From contig NZ_LGEC01000092.1 of assembly GCF_001279585.1 (NCBI RefSeq), positions 1-64,000 of the forward strand: a stretch of DNA of 64,000 nucleotides. Direction: 5' to 3'. Positions 1 to 8,371 of the stretch are shown one piece after another (positions within the stretch are counted from its first letter, which is position 1; each line of letters begins with the position of its first letter). A model generated the notes under the pieces. That model was given only the letters and a program-made list of their open reading frames with translations. It was not told where the DNA came from and ran no database searches. Source of the stretch: Nocardiopsis sp. NRRL B-16309. GTDB taxonomy: Bacteria; Actinomycetota; Actinomycetes; Streptosporangiales; Streptosporangiaceae. Position numbers and translations under genes: made by a program.

Positions 1-108
1 CACACCACCCGCCCCCACCAGCCAGTTCCCCCCGACGAAGCCAGAGATACGTCCATTCGCAACCTGGTTTAGACCACTGCATCCCCCAGACGCTCTAAAG
101 TGATAGAC

Positions 109-1542
109 GTGACACGTCGAGCAAAAATCGTCGCGACCCTCGGTCCCGCCACGTCGAGCCCGGAAGTACTCCGCAACCTCGTCGCCGCAGGACTGGACGT
201 CGCCCGAGTCAACCTCAGCCACGGAACCCACGACGACCACAGCGCCGGCCTCGCGAACCTGCGAGCCGCCGCCGAGGCCGCCCAACGCCCCGTCGGCGTC
301 CTCGCCGACCTCCAAGGACCCAAGATCCGGGTCGGCACCTTCCCCGACGGACCCGTCGAACTCGTCAACGGCGCCGAGTTCACCATCACCACCGAAGACG
401 TCCCCGGCGACGCCACCCGCGTCTCCACCACCTACAAGGGACTCCCCGCCGACGTCCGCCCCGGCGACCGCGTCCTCATCGACGACGGCCGCATCGCGCT
501 GGAATGCACCAAGACCACCAGCACGGACGTCCACACCCGCGTCATCGTCGGCGGCACCATCTCGAACCACAAGGGGCTCAACCTCCCCGGCGTCGCCGTC
601 AGCGTCCCCGCACTCACCGACAAGGACGAGAAGGACCTGCGCTGGGCCCTCCACCAGGGCGTCGACATGGTCGCCCTGTCCTTCGTGCGCAGCCCCGCCG
701 ACGCCGAGGAATGCCACCGCATCATGGACGAGGAGGGCATCACCGTGCCCCTCATCGCCAAGATCGAGAAGCCCCAGGCCGTCGAGCGCCTCCAGGACAT
801 CATCGAGGTCTTCGACGGCGTCATGGTCGCCCGCGGCGACCTCGGCGTCGAACTGCCGCTCGAAAACGTCCCCATGGTGCAAAAGCGCGCCGTCGAACGC
901 TGCCGCGACAAGGCCAAACCCGTCATCGTCGCCACGCAGATGCTCGAATCGATGATCGGATCACCCCGGCCCACCCGCGCCGAGGCCTCCGACGTCGCCA
1001 ACGCCGTCCTCGACGGCGCCGACGCCGTCATGCTCTCCGGAGAGACCAGCGTCGGCCAGTACCCCATCGAGACCGTCGAGACCATGGCGCGCATCGTCAG
1101 CGCCGCCGAGCAGGAGTCCCTGCGCGCCTCGCACATCCTCAACCGGGTACCCGAGACCACGGGCGGCGCCATCGCCCGCGCCGCGGCCGAGATCGGCGCC
1201 ACCGTCGGCGCCAAGGCCCTCGTCGCCTTCACCATGTCCGGCGAGACCGCACGCCGCCTCGCGCGCTACCGGTCACCGATTCCGCTCATGGCCTTCACCA
1301 CCGAGGACCACACGGTCGGGCAGCTGTCCCTGACCTGGGGCGTGGAGACCCACAAGGTCCCCTGGGTCGACAACACCGACGACATGGTCCGCCAGGTCGA
1401 GAGCGAACTCCTCGAACTCGGCGACTACAACAAGGGCGACAAGATCGTCATCGTGGCCGGCAGCCCGCCCGGAACCACCGGTTCCACCAACGCGCTGCGC
1501 GTCCACCGCCTCGGCGACGCCGTCGCGCTGAGCAACCAGTAA
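109..1542 (+). CDS. pyk: Pyruvate kinase
   Basis: Catalyses phosphoenolpyruvate + ADP to pyruvate + ATP, the last step of glycolysis, in the cytoplasm. The protein (about 477 residues, normal for the family) opens with the typical RRAKIVATLGPA strand. It carries the active-site stretch around IAKIEKPQAVE with the catalytic Lys, the MVARGDLGVELP Mg/PEP-binding loop and the ATQMLESM helix, then the C-terminal regulatory domain. An in-frame GTG lies at 100, but the GTG at 109 has an AAAG element about 9 bases upstream and gives the usual family N-terminus, so 109 is preferred. It is monocistronic and convergent with the next gene. Confidence 0.95.
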   Translation: MTRRAKIVATLGPATSSPEVLRNLVAAGLDVARVNLSHGTHDDHSAGLANLRAAAEAAQRPVGVLADLQGPKIRVGTFPDGPVELVNGAEFTITTEDVPGDATRVSTTYKGLPADVRPGDRVLIDDGRIALECTKTTSTDVHTRVIVGGTISNHKGLNLPGVAVSVPALTDKDEKDLRWALHQGVDMVALSFVRSPADAEECHRIMDEEGITVPLIAKIEKPQAVERLQDIIEVFDGVMVARGDLGVELPLENVPMVQKRAVERCRDKAKPVIVATQMLESMIGSPRPTRAEASDVANAVLDGADAVMLSGETSVGQYPIETVETMARIVSAAEQESLRASHILNRVPETTGGAIARAAAEIGATVGAKALVAFTMSGETARRLARYRSPIPLMAFTTEDHTVGQLSLTWGVETHKVPWVDNTDDMVRQVESELLELGDYNKGDKIVIVAGSPPGTTGSTNALRVHRLGDAVALSNQ

Positions 1543-1580
1543 CACCAGCCGACGACGGGGCCACGAGCCCCGCGTGACGA

Positions 1581-1653
1581 GCCGCATCAGGTCCTGTCCG
1601 GTCAGGGACGGCGTATGAGCCGCGCCGCCCACCGGGACAGGACCAGATGCGGC
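1581..1653. terminator. Long imperfect hairpin between convergent genes
   Basis: A left arm at 1581-1602 (GCCGCATC-A-GGTCCTGTCC-GGT) pairs with a right arm at 1631-1653 with one mismatch and one bulge, leaving a loop of about 28 bases. It lies between pyk and the convergent gene at 1726, so a bidirectional terminator is the simplest reading. There is no T-tract. The arms are long for a terminator, so a REP-like element is the alternative. Confidence 0.5.
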
Positions 1654-1725
1654 CGAGTCGTTTCGGGGACCCCGCAGGCGCGGGCCACAGGGCACCGGGC
1701 CAGCCCGCCTGCCGCGGACGCGGGG

Positions 1726-2685
1726 CTAGTGCTCCTGCTGCGAGGACACACCGCTCTCGGTGATCACCCGCTCCAGCGGCATGTCCCACGGCAACAGGTT
1801 CCACGGGCTCTGCGGGTCCTCAGTCAACAGGCCCAGAGCCGTCCACACACCGTCCGTGCCGCTCTGGTCCACCCCCTCGCCCCGCTCGGGCCACAACAGG
1901 TACCCCGCGTGGAACGCCGTCGACAGCTGCTGCCACGACGAGTACCGGCGCTGAAGGTCCGACGCCACCCGGCGCAACAGGGTCTGCGTCTCCACCGGGC
2001 TCAGCCAGTCCAGGGTCGCCCCACCCGACACCAGCCGGATGACGTGCACCGACTTCCACCACTGGTAGGCGCCGATGATGACCGTCTCGTCCGCCTCGGT
2101 CACCCCGGTGACCACGCGCAACCGCGCCACCTGCTCGTCGGACAGCCGGACCCGCTCGCCCGTGGCCGTGCCGCCCTGCTCCTGGGGCAGCCGCGACCAG
2201 GCCGAACCCGCGTTCAGGTCCACCACGAGGTCCAGCGACGGTCCGGTGTGCAGCTCCTCCAGCAGAGCGTTGACCGCCGCCAGCAGCGACTCCCGGTCGG
2301 TGACGGCCCACTGGCGCTCCAGCAGGCGGCGGTAGCGGCGGCGCAGCGTGGGTCGGGCCACCACGTCCCAGGGCTCGGCGAGCGCCACCCGGAACGGCGC
2401 GGCGACCGCGGCCGCCCACCGCTCGGTGCTCAGCGGGGCGTCGGGGTCCTTGGTCCGCACGGCGGGGGACTCGCGGGACCCGATCACCAGTTCGGCGAAC
2501 GACCCGGCCACGAGCAGGGCCACGGGAACGAACGACCAGCCGGGCAGGTCCACGGCCACGAGCACGACGATGAGCAGCGCCAACGGTGACAGCAGCCACG
2601 GCTGGCGCCGTCGCGAGCCCCAGGCCACCACGACCCAGGAACCGATCACCAGTGCGCCGATCACGCCGGCCACCGCGGTCAGCAC
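1726..2685 (-). CDS. Hypothetical membrane-anchored protein
   Basis: I do not recognise the family. The 319-residue product begins with one hydrophobic helix (about residues 2-22), a short RRRQ turn and a second hydrophobic pair (about 30-66). The rest is a hydrophilic cytoplasm-like domain with no enzyme motif that I can name. The start is GTG at 2685, preceded by GAGAGGAG at good spacing. It is convergent with pyk. Two N-terminal membrane passes with a large soluble domain suggest a membrane-tethered regulatory or structural protein, but that is inference only. Confidence 0.75.
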   Translation of the reverse strand: MLTAVAGVIGALVIGSWVVVAWGSRRRQPWLLSPLALLIVVLVAVDLPGWSFVPVALLVAGSFAELVIGSRESPAVRTKDPDAPLSTERWAAAVAAPFRVALAEPWDVVARPTLRRRYRRLLERQWAVTDRESLLAAVNALLEELHTGPSLDLVVDLNAGSAWSRLPQEQGGTATGERVRLSDEQVARLRVVTGVTEADETVIIGAYQWWKSVHVIRLVSGGATLDWLSPVETQTLLRRVASDLQRRYSSWQQLSTAFHAGYLLWPERGEGVDQSGTDGVWTALGLLTEDPQSPWNLLPWDMPLERVITESGVSSQQEH

Positions 2686-2917
2686 CCGCTGCTCCTCTCG
2701 TGGGGGATTCGCCGTCTACACAACCAGGATCGGTGACTCCGGGGCGGCGGAGCGACCGAACCCACGGGTTGTACTCAGGTTGTGGCCGTGATGTGACCGC
2801 TTTCGCCGCGCCGGGAGCGCCCAAAGTGACAAAAGGCCCATTTGGGGTCGAACTGGCCGGGTAGTTACGCAGGTTCCGGCCAGTACACCGGCGGCACGGG
2901 CGGTGCTCGGGGGAGTG

Positions 2918-3721
2918 TCAGTACTTGGGCCCCACGAACGAGTCCATCCGCGCCACCGCGTCCCTGCGTGAGACCGACACGACCGTGGCGTCGCGGTAGC
3001 GGGGTTCGTTCTTGATGACATGGGACTTCCAGACGATGCCCAGCAGGTCCAGGGTATCGGTGAGGAGCCCGATGATGTCGGTGGAGGCGTTGGTGAAGTG
3101 GTATCGGGGGTACTCGTAGTGCGTCCCGTCGCCGTTGGGCAGCTTCCTGCGTATTCGGTTCACTACCCGGCAACCGTCGGAGTGGATGAGGCCGCGGATG
3201 AAGGCCTCGGGCTGGGCGTTGACTATCTCGGTCTGCCAGGACTCCAGCTCGATGGGACGGGAGTGCTTGTGCCCCTTGCCGTGCTGGGGAAAGACGCATG
3301 GCCAGTGCTTGGAGTACGCCTTGATCTCCGAGCATCCGGTGCGTCCCACCAGGAACACCTTGACGGGGAAGACGGCCTCGACCGCGGCACGGCAGTAGCT
3401 GATGAGCTGGGGGTAGCGGTTGTCGTAGAAGATCGACAGAGCGTGGACGCCTCGACGGCCCTCGGAGATGTGGCCGTCGCCGAGATAGGCGCCGAGCACG
3501 TAGGCGTAGGCCTCGTGGTGGATGCTGGCTTTCGGGTAGCACTGGGGGCAGTACGTGGTGCGGTCCGTTCGGCGCGCCTCGGCCGCGGTGCCGCGCCTGG
3601 TGCCATAGCGCCAGTGCCGCAGTGCTTGGACAGAGACGCCACACCTGGCAGCGATTGCTTGGTCGCTCCAGCCCTGCGCTTTGAGCCGGAAGGTCTCGTC
3701 AACGATTTCGCGTGAGTACAT
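2918..3721 (-). CDS. Free-standing LAGLIDADG homing endonuclease with N-terminal HTH
   Basis: The product has 267 residues. Residues 1-40 look like a helix-turn-helix (WSDQAIAARCGVSVQALRHW), followed by a CPQC pair. Two LAGLIDADG-type helices follow: AYVLGAYLGDG at 73-83 and FIRGLIHSDG at 174-183, with the expected acidic residues D82 and D182. This is the layout of a monomeric double-motif homing endonuclease. No intron or intein surrounds it, so it is free-standing. It lies directly downstream of a tRNA gene on the same strand, behind that gene's terminator. No clear ribosome binding site precedes ATG 3721, and TACTCT just before it could serve a leaderless transcript. Actinobacterial relatives are often annotated as HTH proteins, so a DNA-binding role without cleavage is possible. 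Confidence 0.8.
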   Translation of the reverse strand: MYSREIVDETFRLKAQGWSDQAIAARCGVSVQALRHWRYGTRRGTAAEARRTDRTTYCPQCYPKASIHHEAYAYVLGAYLGDGHISEGRRGVHALSIFYDNRYPQLISYCRAAVEAVFPVKVFLVGRTGCSEIKAYSKHWPCVFPQHGKGHKHSRPIELESWQTEIVNAQPEAFIRGLIHSDGCRVVNRIRRKLPNGDGTHYEYPRYHFTNASTDIIGLLTDTLDLLGIVWKSHVIKNEPRYRDATVVSVSRRDAVARMDSFVGPKY

Positions 3722-3793
3722 AGAGTAAAAGCTTGCTCACGCCGCGGACATTTTCTGGCCTGTGCGCATCGCTGGCCCCTGAACAGCAAGAAA

Positions 3794-3811
3794 GCCACCC
3801 CGAAGGGTGGC
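3794..3811 (-). terminator. Rho-independent terminator of the tRNA gene
   Basis: A perfect 7-bp stem GCCACCC/GGGTGGC closes a TTCG tetraloop read on the minus strand and is followed by TTTCTTGCTG. It lies 6 bases past the tRNA 3' end and separates the tRNA from the endonuclease gene. Confidence 0.8.
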
Positions 3812-3816
3812 TCTTG

Positions 3817-3890
3817 TACCCTGGGTGGGATTCGAACCCACACTTTGCAGGACTTGAATCTGCTGGCTCTACCAATTGGCCTACCAGGGC
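3817..3890 (-). tRNA. tRNA with CAA anticodon (tRNA-Leu by anticodon, class I shape)
   Basis: The 74-base sequence folds as a cloverleaf. The acceptor is GCCCTGG/CCAGGGT with a first-pair G-U and discriminator A. The D-arm has three sure pairs. The anticodon stem is GCAGA/CCTGC with an A-C mismatch next to the loop TTCAAGT, which gives anticodon CAA. The T-arm is GTGGG-TTCGAAT-CCCAC. CCA is not encoded. The anticodon reads Leu UUG, but the variable loop is only 5 bases (AAAGT), whereas bacterial tRNA-Leu normally has a long variable arm. The amino-acid identity is therefore uncertain. Confidence 0.8.
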
Positions 3891-4024
3891 AAGATCCGCA
3901 AACCAGACATCCGAGGTTGTGCGGACATGTCATCAGGTGGGCGACGCTCCGTCAACAGTGGCATCACGATTGACGTGCATTGCCGGGCCCGACGTCCTGC
4001 ATCCTAGCGGATCTCTGTAACCTC

Positions 4025-4621
4025 GTGTACGTGACGAGGACGCAGAGCCGTGTGGTGATCGCGGAAGACGAGGCCCTGATTCGCCTGGACCTCAAGGAGA
4101 TGCTGGAAGAGGACGGTTACGCCGTCGTCGGCGAGGCCGGGGACGGGGAGACCGCCATCCGGCTTGCCCAGGAGCTCAAACCGGACCTGGTGATCACCGA
4201 CATCAAGATGCCGGTGCTCGACGGCCTGTCGGCCGCCGAGCGGATCGCCGGGGAGCGCATCGCCCCGGTCGTGATCCTCACCGCCTTCTCCCAGCGCGAG
4301 CTCGTGGAGCGGGCGCGTGAGGCCGGGGCCATGGCCTACCTGGTCAAGCCGTTCAACAAGTCGGACCTGGTGCCGGCGATCGAGATGGCCACCTCCCGCT
4401 ACGCCGAACTGGCGGCGCTGGAGTCGGAGGTCAGCAGTCTCACGGAGCGTCTGGAGACCCGCAAGCTGGTCGAACAGGCCAAGGGTCTGCTCCAGAGCCG
4501 CCACGGGATGAGTGAGCCCGAGGCGTTCAGGTGGATCCAGAAGAACTCCATGGACCGGCGCCTGACCATGCGCAAGGTCGCCGAGACCGTGGTCGAGACC
4601 CTCGGCGGCCAGCAGGACTGA
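4025..4621 (+). CDS. pdtaR: Two-component response regulator with ANTAR RNA-binding output domain
   Basis: The N-terminal receiver domain (VVIAEDEALIRLDL at the front, phospho-acceptor Asp in LVITDIKMP, LTAFS switch, YLVKPF with conserved Lys) is followed by a linking coiled coil (LESEVSSLTERLETRK). A C-terminal ANTAR domain follows (KLVEQAKGLLQSRHGMSEPEAFRWIQKNS, split here for description). ANTAR regulators such as mycobacterial PdtaR bind tandem hairpins in mRNA and act by antitermination when phosphorylated. GTG 4025 or 4031 is the likely start, because the longer reading frame from 3980 adds a non-conserved tail. No histidine kinase is adjacent. The neighbourhood with pyk and a liv transporter is conserved in actinomycetes. 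Confidence 0.9.
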   Translation: MYVTRTQSRVVIAEDEALIRLDLKEMLEEDGYAVVGEAGDGETAIRLAQELKPDLVITDIKMPVLDGLSAAERIAGERIAPVVILTAFSQRELVERAREAGAMAYLVKPFNKSDLVPAIEMATSRYAELAALESEVSSLTERLETRKLVEQAKGLLQSRHGMSEPEAFRWIQKNSMDRRLTMRKVAETVVETLGGQQD

Positions 4622-4647
4622 GGCCGAGGGGACACGAGGAACCCGTG

Positions 4648-4678
4648 AAGGGGTCGCATCCGAGGGGTGCGGCCCCTT
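4648..4678 (+). terminator. Terminator after the ANTAR regulator
   Basis: An 11-bp stem (AAGGGGTCGCA / TGCGGCCCCTT, one G-U pair) closes a 9-base loop 27 bases past the stop codon. The T content after it is weak, as usual in this GC range. Confidence 0.75.
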
Positions 4679-4941
4679 CCTCATGTCCAGGGCGCGTCGG
4701 AGGAAACGTGCAGACTGCTACCCCGGATGGTCGAAATGAAGACATCTGTCCAGCGTCAACCGGGCCCCGGTCCCGTTTTGGTCTCGTTTCCGAACGATGG
4801 GGTGACGGTTGGGTCACGTGGCTTTAGGGATGCTGAATGACCTGCCTAAACCGGGCTAAACTCACCGCACCGACCAGTAAGGACAACGGTGCCGAATGCG
4901 CGCATACGGCACCGCGAACCTCAGATGCGCAAGGAGCGCGC

Positions 4942-6507
4942 GTGCGCACACGCCTCGCGACCGTGCTGCTGGCCCTGATCACGGCAATCCTCGTGATCCC
5001 GGGGCCCGCGGCGACGGCAGACGAACAGGGCGGTGAGTCGCTGTACGGTCAGATCCTCGACCCACAGGATCGTGATCAGGGTGTCGAAGGCATCATGATC
5101 ACCATCCACTCGGGTGAGGACGAGATCGCGGCGGTCGAAACCGGCCCTGATGGAAATTGGGAAGCGGAGCTGCCCGGACCGGGCACCTACCGTGTCGTTG
5201 TGGACCAGGAGTCCATCCCCAGCGAGTTCGCGCTACGGGAGAGCTCCATCGTCGTCGACGGTGAGTCCGAGGTGGAGGTCGCCGCGGGCGACGAGCGCCC
5301 GCTCATCCTGGCGTTGGAGGAAGCCGGAGCGAGCGAGGACGCGGACAGCACGGAGACCCCCTCGGACGGGGCCGACGCGCAGGACGGCGGGGCCGACGCC
5401 CCGGCCGACGACGAGTCGATCGCGGCGCCGACGACCTCCGGGTCGTTCGGTGACAGGTTCGCGCAGCTCACCGCCAGCGGCCTGCTCTACGGCCTGGTCA
5501 TCGCCATCTCGGCGATCGGGCTGTCGCTGATCTTCGGCACGACGAAGATGATCAACTTCGCGCACGGCGACATGGTCACCTTCGGCGCGATGATCGCCCT
5601 GCTCTTCAGTACGGGCTCGGCGGGCCTGGGCAACTCCCTGCTGGCGATCTTCCTGGGGTTGGCGGGTGCCGTGCTCCTGGGCGCCTTCTTCGACGGCAGG
5701 ATCGCGCGGATGCCGCTGCTGATCGCCCAGTGGGCGGCCATCATGCTGGGCATCGCGCTGGCGACGGTGCTCGGCCTGATGGGCGACTCCGTGGGCTGGC
5801 AGGTCCCGCTGTGGGCCGCGGCCGTGATCGCGGTGGCGATGGGCGCGGTGCTGGGCGCGGGCATGGAGCAGTACGTGTGGCGTCCGCTGCGGCACCGGAA
5901 CGTGGCGCTGATCCAGATGTTCATCGTGTCGATCGGTGTGGCGCTGGTGCTGCGGCACGTGATCCTGGTGCTGTTCGGTGCCGGGCGCAGCCGTTATGCG
6001 GGCTACCAGATCCAGGACACGGTCAGCCTGGGGCCGATCTCGATGCCTCCGCGCGACCTGGTGGTCATGGGCGTGGCGATCGTGGTGCTGGTGGCGGTGG
6101 CCTGCCTGTTGCAGTTCACCCGGATCGGCAAGGCGATGCGCGCGGTCTCGGACAACCGCGACCTGGCGGAGTCGTCGGGGATCAACGTGGACCGGGTGAC
6201 CCTGTACGTGTGGGGCCTGGGCGGCGGTCTGGCGTCGTTGGGCGGTGTGCTCTACGGGTTGAACCAGATCGTGGAGTACGAGATGGGCTTCCGTCTGCTG
6301 CTGCTGATGTTCGCCGCGGTGATTCTGGGCGGTCTCGGTACGGCGTACGGTGCGATGGTCGGCGGGCTGGCGGTGGGTCTGGTCGCGATGCTGTCGACCC
6401 TGTGGTTCCCGACGCAGATGATGCAGGCGTGGGCGTTGGCACTCATGATCCTGATGCTGCTGGTCAGGCCGCAGGGCCTGCTCGGTCGGCGCGAGCGGGT
6501 CGGCTAG
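4942..6507 (+). CDS. livH: Branched-chain amino acid ABC transporter permease LivH with secreted N-terminal domain
   Basis: The C-terminal part (from about residue 170) is a LivH-type permease with about eight hydrophobic helices. It has the EAA-like loop IGKAMRAVSDNRDLAESSGI and the family opening LLYGLVIAISAIGLSLIFG. Before it lie a signal peptide (RTRLATVLLALITAILVIPG, cut near ATADEQ) and a beta-rich domain of about 85 residues resembling carboxypeptidase-regulatory/Ig-like folds (GQILDPQ...GVEGIMITI...GPDGNWEAELPGPGTYRVVV). An acidic linker follows. The start is GTG 4942 with AAGGAG at 4931-4936; an ATG at 4837 would spoil the signal peptide. It is first gene of the liv operon, 12 bases before livM. 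Confidence 0.9.
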   Translation: MRTRLATVLLALITAILVIPGPAATADEQGGESLYGQILDPQDRDQGVEGIMITIHSGEDEIAAVETGPDGNWEAELPGPGTYRVVVDQESIPSEFALRESSIVVDGESEVEVAAGDERPLILALEEAGASEDADSTETPSDGADAQDGGADAPADDESIAAPTTSGSFGDRFAQLTASGLLYGLVIAISAIGLSLIFGTTKMINFAHGDMVTFGAMIALLFSTGSAGLGNSLLAIFLGLAGAVLLGAFFDGRIARMPLLIAQWAAIMLGIALATVLGLMGDSVGWQVPLWAAAVIAVAMGAVLGAGMEQYVWRPLRHRNVALIQMFIVSIGVALVLRHVILVLFGAGRSRYAGYQIQDTVSLGPISMPPRDLVVMGVAIVVLVAVACLLQFTRIGKAMRAVSDNRDLAESSGINVDRVTLYVWGLGGGLASLGGVLYGLNQIVEYEMGFRLLLLMFAAVILGGLGTAYGAMVGGLAVGLVAMLSTLWFPTQMMQAWALALMILMLLVRPQGLLGRRERVG

Positions 6508-6519
6508 GGGAGGCAGACG

Positions 6520-7509
6520 ATGGACTTGGTTTCTATCCTCGCGGAGTCGACACGGTCGGCGTTCGGTCCGATCGCGGCGATCTACGCGTTGGCCGCGATC
6601 GGCCTGAACCTGCACTTCGGTTACACGGGCCTGCTGAACTTCGGCCAGGTGGGCTTCATGCTGGTGGGCGCCTACGGCGTGGGCATCAGTGTGGAGTTGT
6701 TCGGCCTGCCGCTGCTGGTGGGCTTCGGTGTGGGGTTGGCGTGTGCGTTCCTGCTCGCGCTGCTCCTGGGTATTCCGACGCTGCGGTTGAGGGCGGACTA
6801 TCTGGCGATCACGACGATCGCGGCGGCGGAGGTGCTGCGCCTGGTGTACCGGGCGGGGTTCGCGGAGCCGTTGACCGGTGGTGTGTACGGGTTGCAGAAC
6901 CTGTCGGACGGGTTCCGTTCGATCAATCCGTTCGATCCGGGTGAGCGTTACGGCTGGGGCGCGTTGGCCTACAACGGCAACCACATGTGGGTGCTGGTGG
7001 TCACGTGGGGCCTGGTGGCCGTGATGTGCGGCCTGGTGTGGATGTTGATGCACAGCCCGTGGGGGCGTGTCATCAAGGGCATCCGTGAGGACGAGGAGGC
7101 TGTGCGCAGCCTGGGCAAGAACGTCTTCGCGTACAAGATGCAGATCCTGGTGCTGGGCGGTCTGGTGGGTGCGTTGGCCGGCTGCATGCTGGCGGTGTAC
7201 CAGGCGTCGATCCAGCCGGACCAGTTCAAGCCGCAGGTGACGTTCTTCCTGTGGGTGATCCTGTTGCTGGGCGGCGCGGGCCGGGTGTTCGGTCCGGTGC
7301 TGGGGGCGATGGCGTTCTGGTTCCTGATGAACTTCACCGACGGTGTGCTGCGCGGTCTGGGTTCGATGGGTCTGCTGCCGTTCCTGGACGGTCCGGACTA
7401 CGGTGCGATCCAGCTGGCCTTCGTGGGTCTGCTGCTGGTGCTGCTGATCGTCTTCCGGCCGCAGGGCCTCATCGGCGACCGCAAGGAGATGTTGATCAAT
7501 GTCAAGTGA
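6520..7509 (+). CDS. livM: Branched-chain amino acid ABC transporter permease LivM
   Basis: Second inner-membrane permease of the high-affinity Leu/Ile/Val importer, pairing with LivH. The 329 residues contain about eight to nine membrane helices, the family segment LNLHFGYTGLLNFGQVGF near the N-terminus, and a cytoplasmic coupling loop (GRVIKGIREDEEAVRSLGKNVFAYK). It ends with the typical VFRPQGLIGDR. ATG 6520 has GGGGAGG upstream. It sits 12 bases after livH, and its last 11 bases overlap livG, which implies translational coupling. Confidence 0.95.
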   Translation: MDLVSILAESTRSAFGPIAAIYALAAIGLNLHFGYTGLLNFGQVGFMLVGAYGVGISVELFGLPLLVGFGVGLACAFLLALLLGIPTLRLRADYLAITTIAAAEVLRLVYRAGFAEPLTGGVYGLQNLSDGFRSINPFDPGERYGWGALAYNGNHMWVLVVTWGLVAVMCGLVWMLMHSPWGRVIKGIREDEEAVRSLGKNVFAYKMQILVLGGLVGALAGCMLAVYQASIQPDQFKPQVTFFLWVILLLGGAGRVFGPVLGAMAFWFLMNFTDGVLRGLGSMGLLPFLDGPDYGAIQLAFVGLLLVLLIVFRPQGLIGDRKEMLINVK

Positions 7510-8371
7510 CGAGATGGGCTCCTCCGCGGGCGTCGAGGTGGACCGGATGGCGGGCGCTGTGCCCGAGCCGGGGTCGGTGAAGTCGGATCCGATCCTGGTG
7601 GCGGACCGTGTGCGCCGTTCGTTCGGTGGTCTGACGGCCGTGGACGTGCGTCGGCTGGAGGTGCAGCGGGGGACGATCACGGCGTTGATCGGTCCGAACG
7701 GTGCGGGCAAGTCGACGCTGTTCAACCTGTTGACCGGGTTCGACCGGGTGGACCAGGGCGACTGGACGTTCCAGGGTTCGAAGATCAACGGCAAGCCGGG
7801 TCACAAGGTGGCGCGGGCCGGGATGGTGCGGACGTTCCAGCTGACCAAGGCGCTGACGCGTATGTCGGTGCTGGACAACATGCTGCTGGGCGCGCAGGAC
7901 CAGTTCGGTGAGCGGATGGCCGGGGCGTTCCTGCGCAGCGTGTGGGGTCGCCAGGAGCGGGCCAACACGGTGCGGGCGCTGGAGTTGCTGGAGCGCTTCA
8001 AGCTGATCGACAAGCGCGAGGACATGGCGGGTTCGCTGTCCGGTGGCCAGCGCAAGCTGCTGGAGATGGCGCGTGCGCTGATGACGGATCCGGCGATGAT
8101 CATGCTGGACGAGCCGATGGCGGGTGTGAACCCGGCGCTGGTGCAGTCGCTGCTGGGTCACATCACCTCGTTGCGTGACGAGGGCAAGACGGTGCTCTTC
8201 GTGGAGCACGACATGGACGTGATCATGGGGATCAGCGACTGGATCGTGGTGTTGGCGCAGGGTCAGGTGATCGCGGAGGGCACTCCGTCGGACATCCGGT
8301 CGAACAAGCAGGTGATCGACGCCTACCTGGGTGCCCAGGACGTGGACGAGGCCGGGAGTGCCGATGAGTGA
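7499..8371 (+). CDS. livG: Branched-chain amino acid ABC transporter ATPase LivG
   Basis: One of the two ATPases of the importer. It has Walker A GPNGAGKSTLFN, the Q-loop TFQLTKAL, signature LSGGQRKLLEMARAL, Walker B MIMLDEPMAG and the switch His in LFVEHDMD. It has 290 residues, with an extra N-terminal tail of about 30 residues before the usual fold. ATG 7499 overlaps the end of livM and has AAGGAG about 10 bases upstream. The stop overlaps the livF start. Confidence 0.95.
   Translation: MSSDEMGSSAGVEVDRMAGAVPEPGSVKSDPILVADRVRRSFGGLTAVDVRRLEVQRGTITALIGPNGAGKSTLFNLLTGFDRVDQGDWTFQGSKINGKPGHKVARAGMVRTFQLTKALTRMSVLDNMLLGAQDQFGERMAGAFLRSVWGRQERANTVRALELLERFKLIDKREDMAGSLSGGQRKLLEMARALMTDPAMIMLDEPMAGVNPALVQSLLGHITSLRDEGKTVLFVEHDMDVIMGISDWIVVLAQGQVIAEGTPSDIRSNKQVIDAYLGAQDVDEAGSADE

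Noticed and set aside
4837..4941. Upstream ATG as the livH start
   Set aside because: It lacks a ribosome site and puts 35 polar residues before the signal peptide; GTG 4942 has AAGGAG.
5233..7794. 853-codon open frame on the minus strand
   Set aside because: It is the antisense of livH, livM and livG, with a His/Gln/Arg-rich translation and no domain. Frames this long are expected opposite very GC-rich genes.
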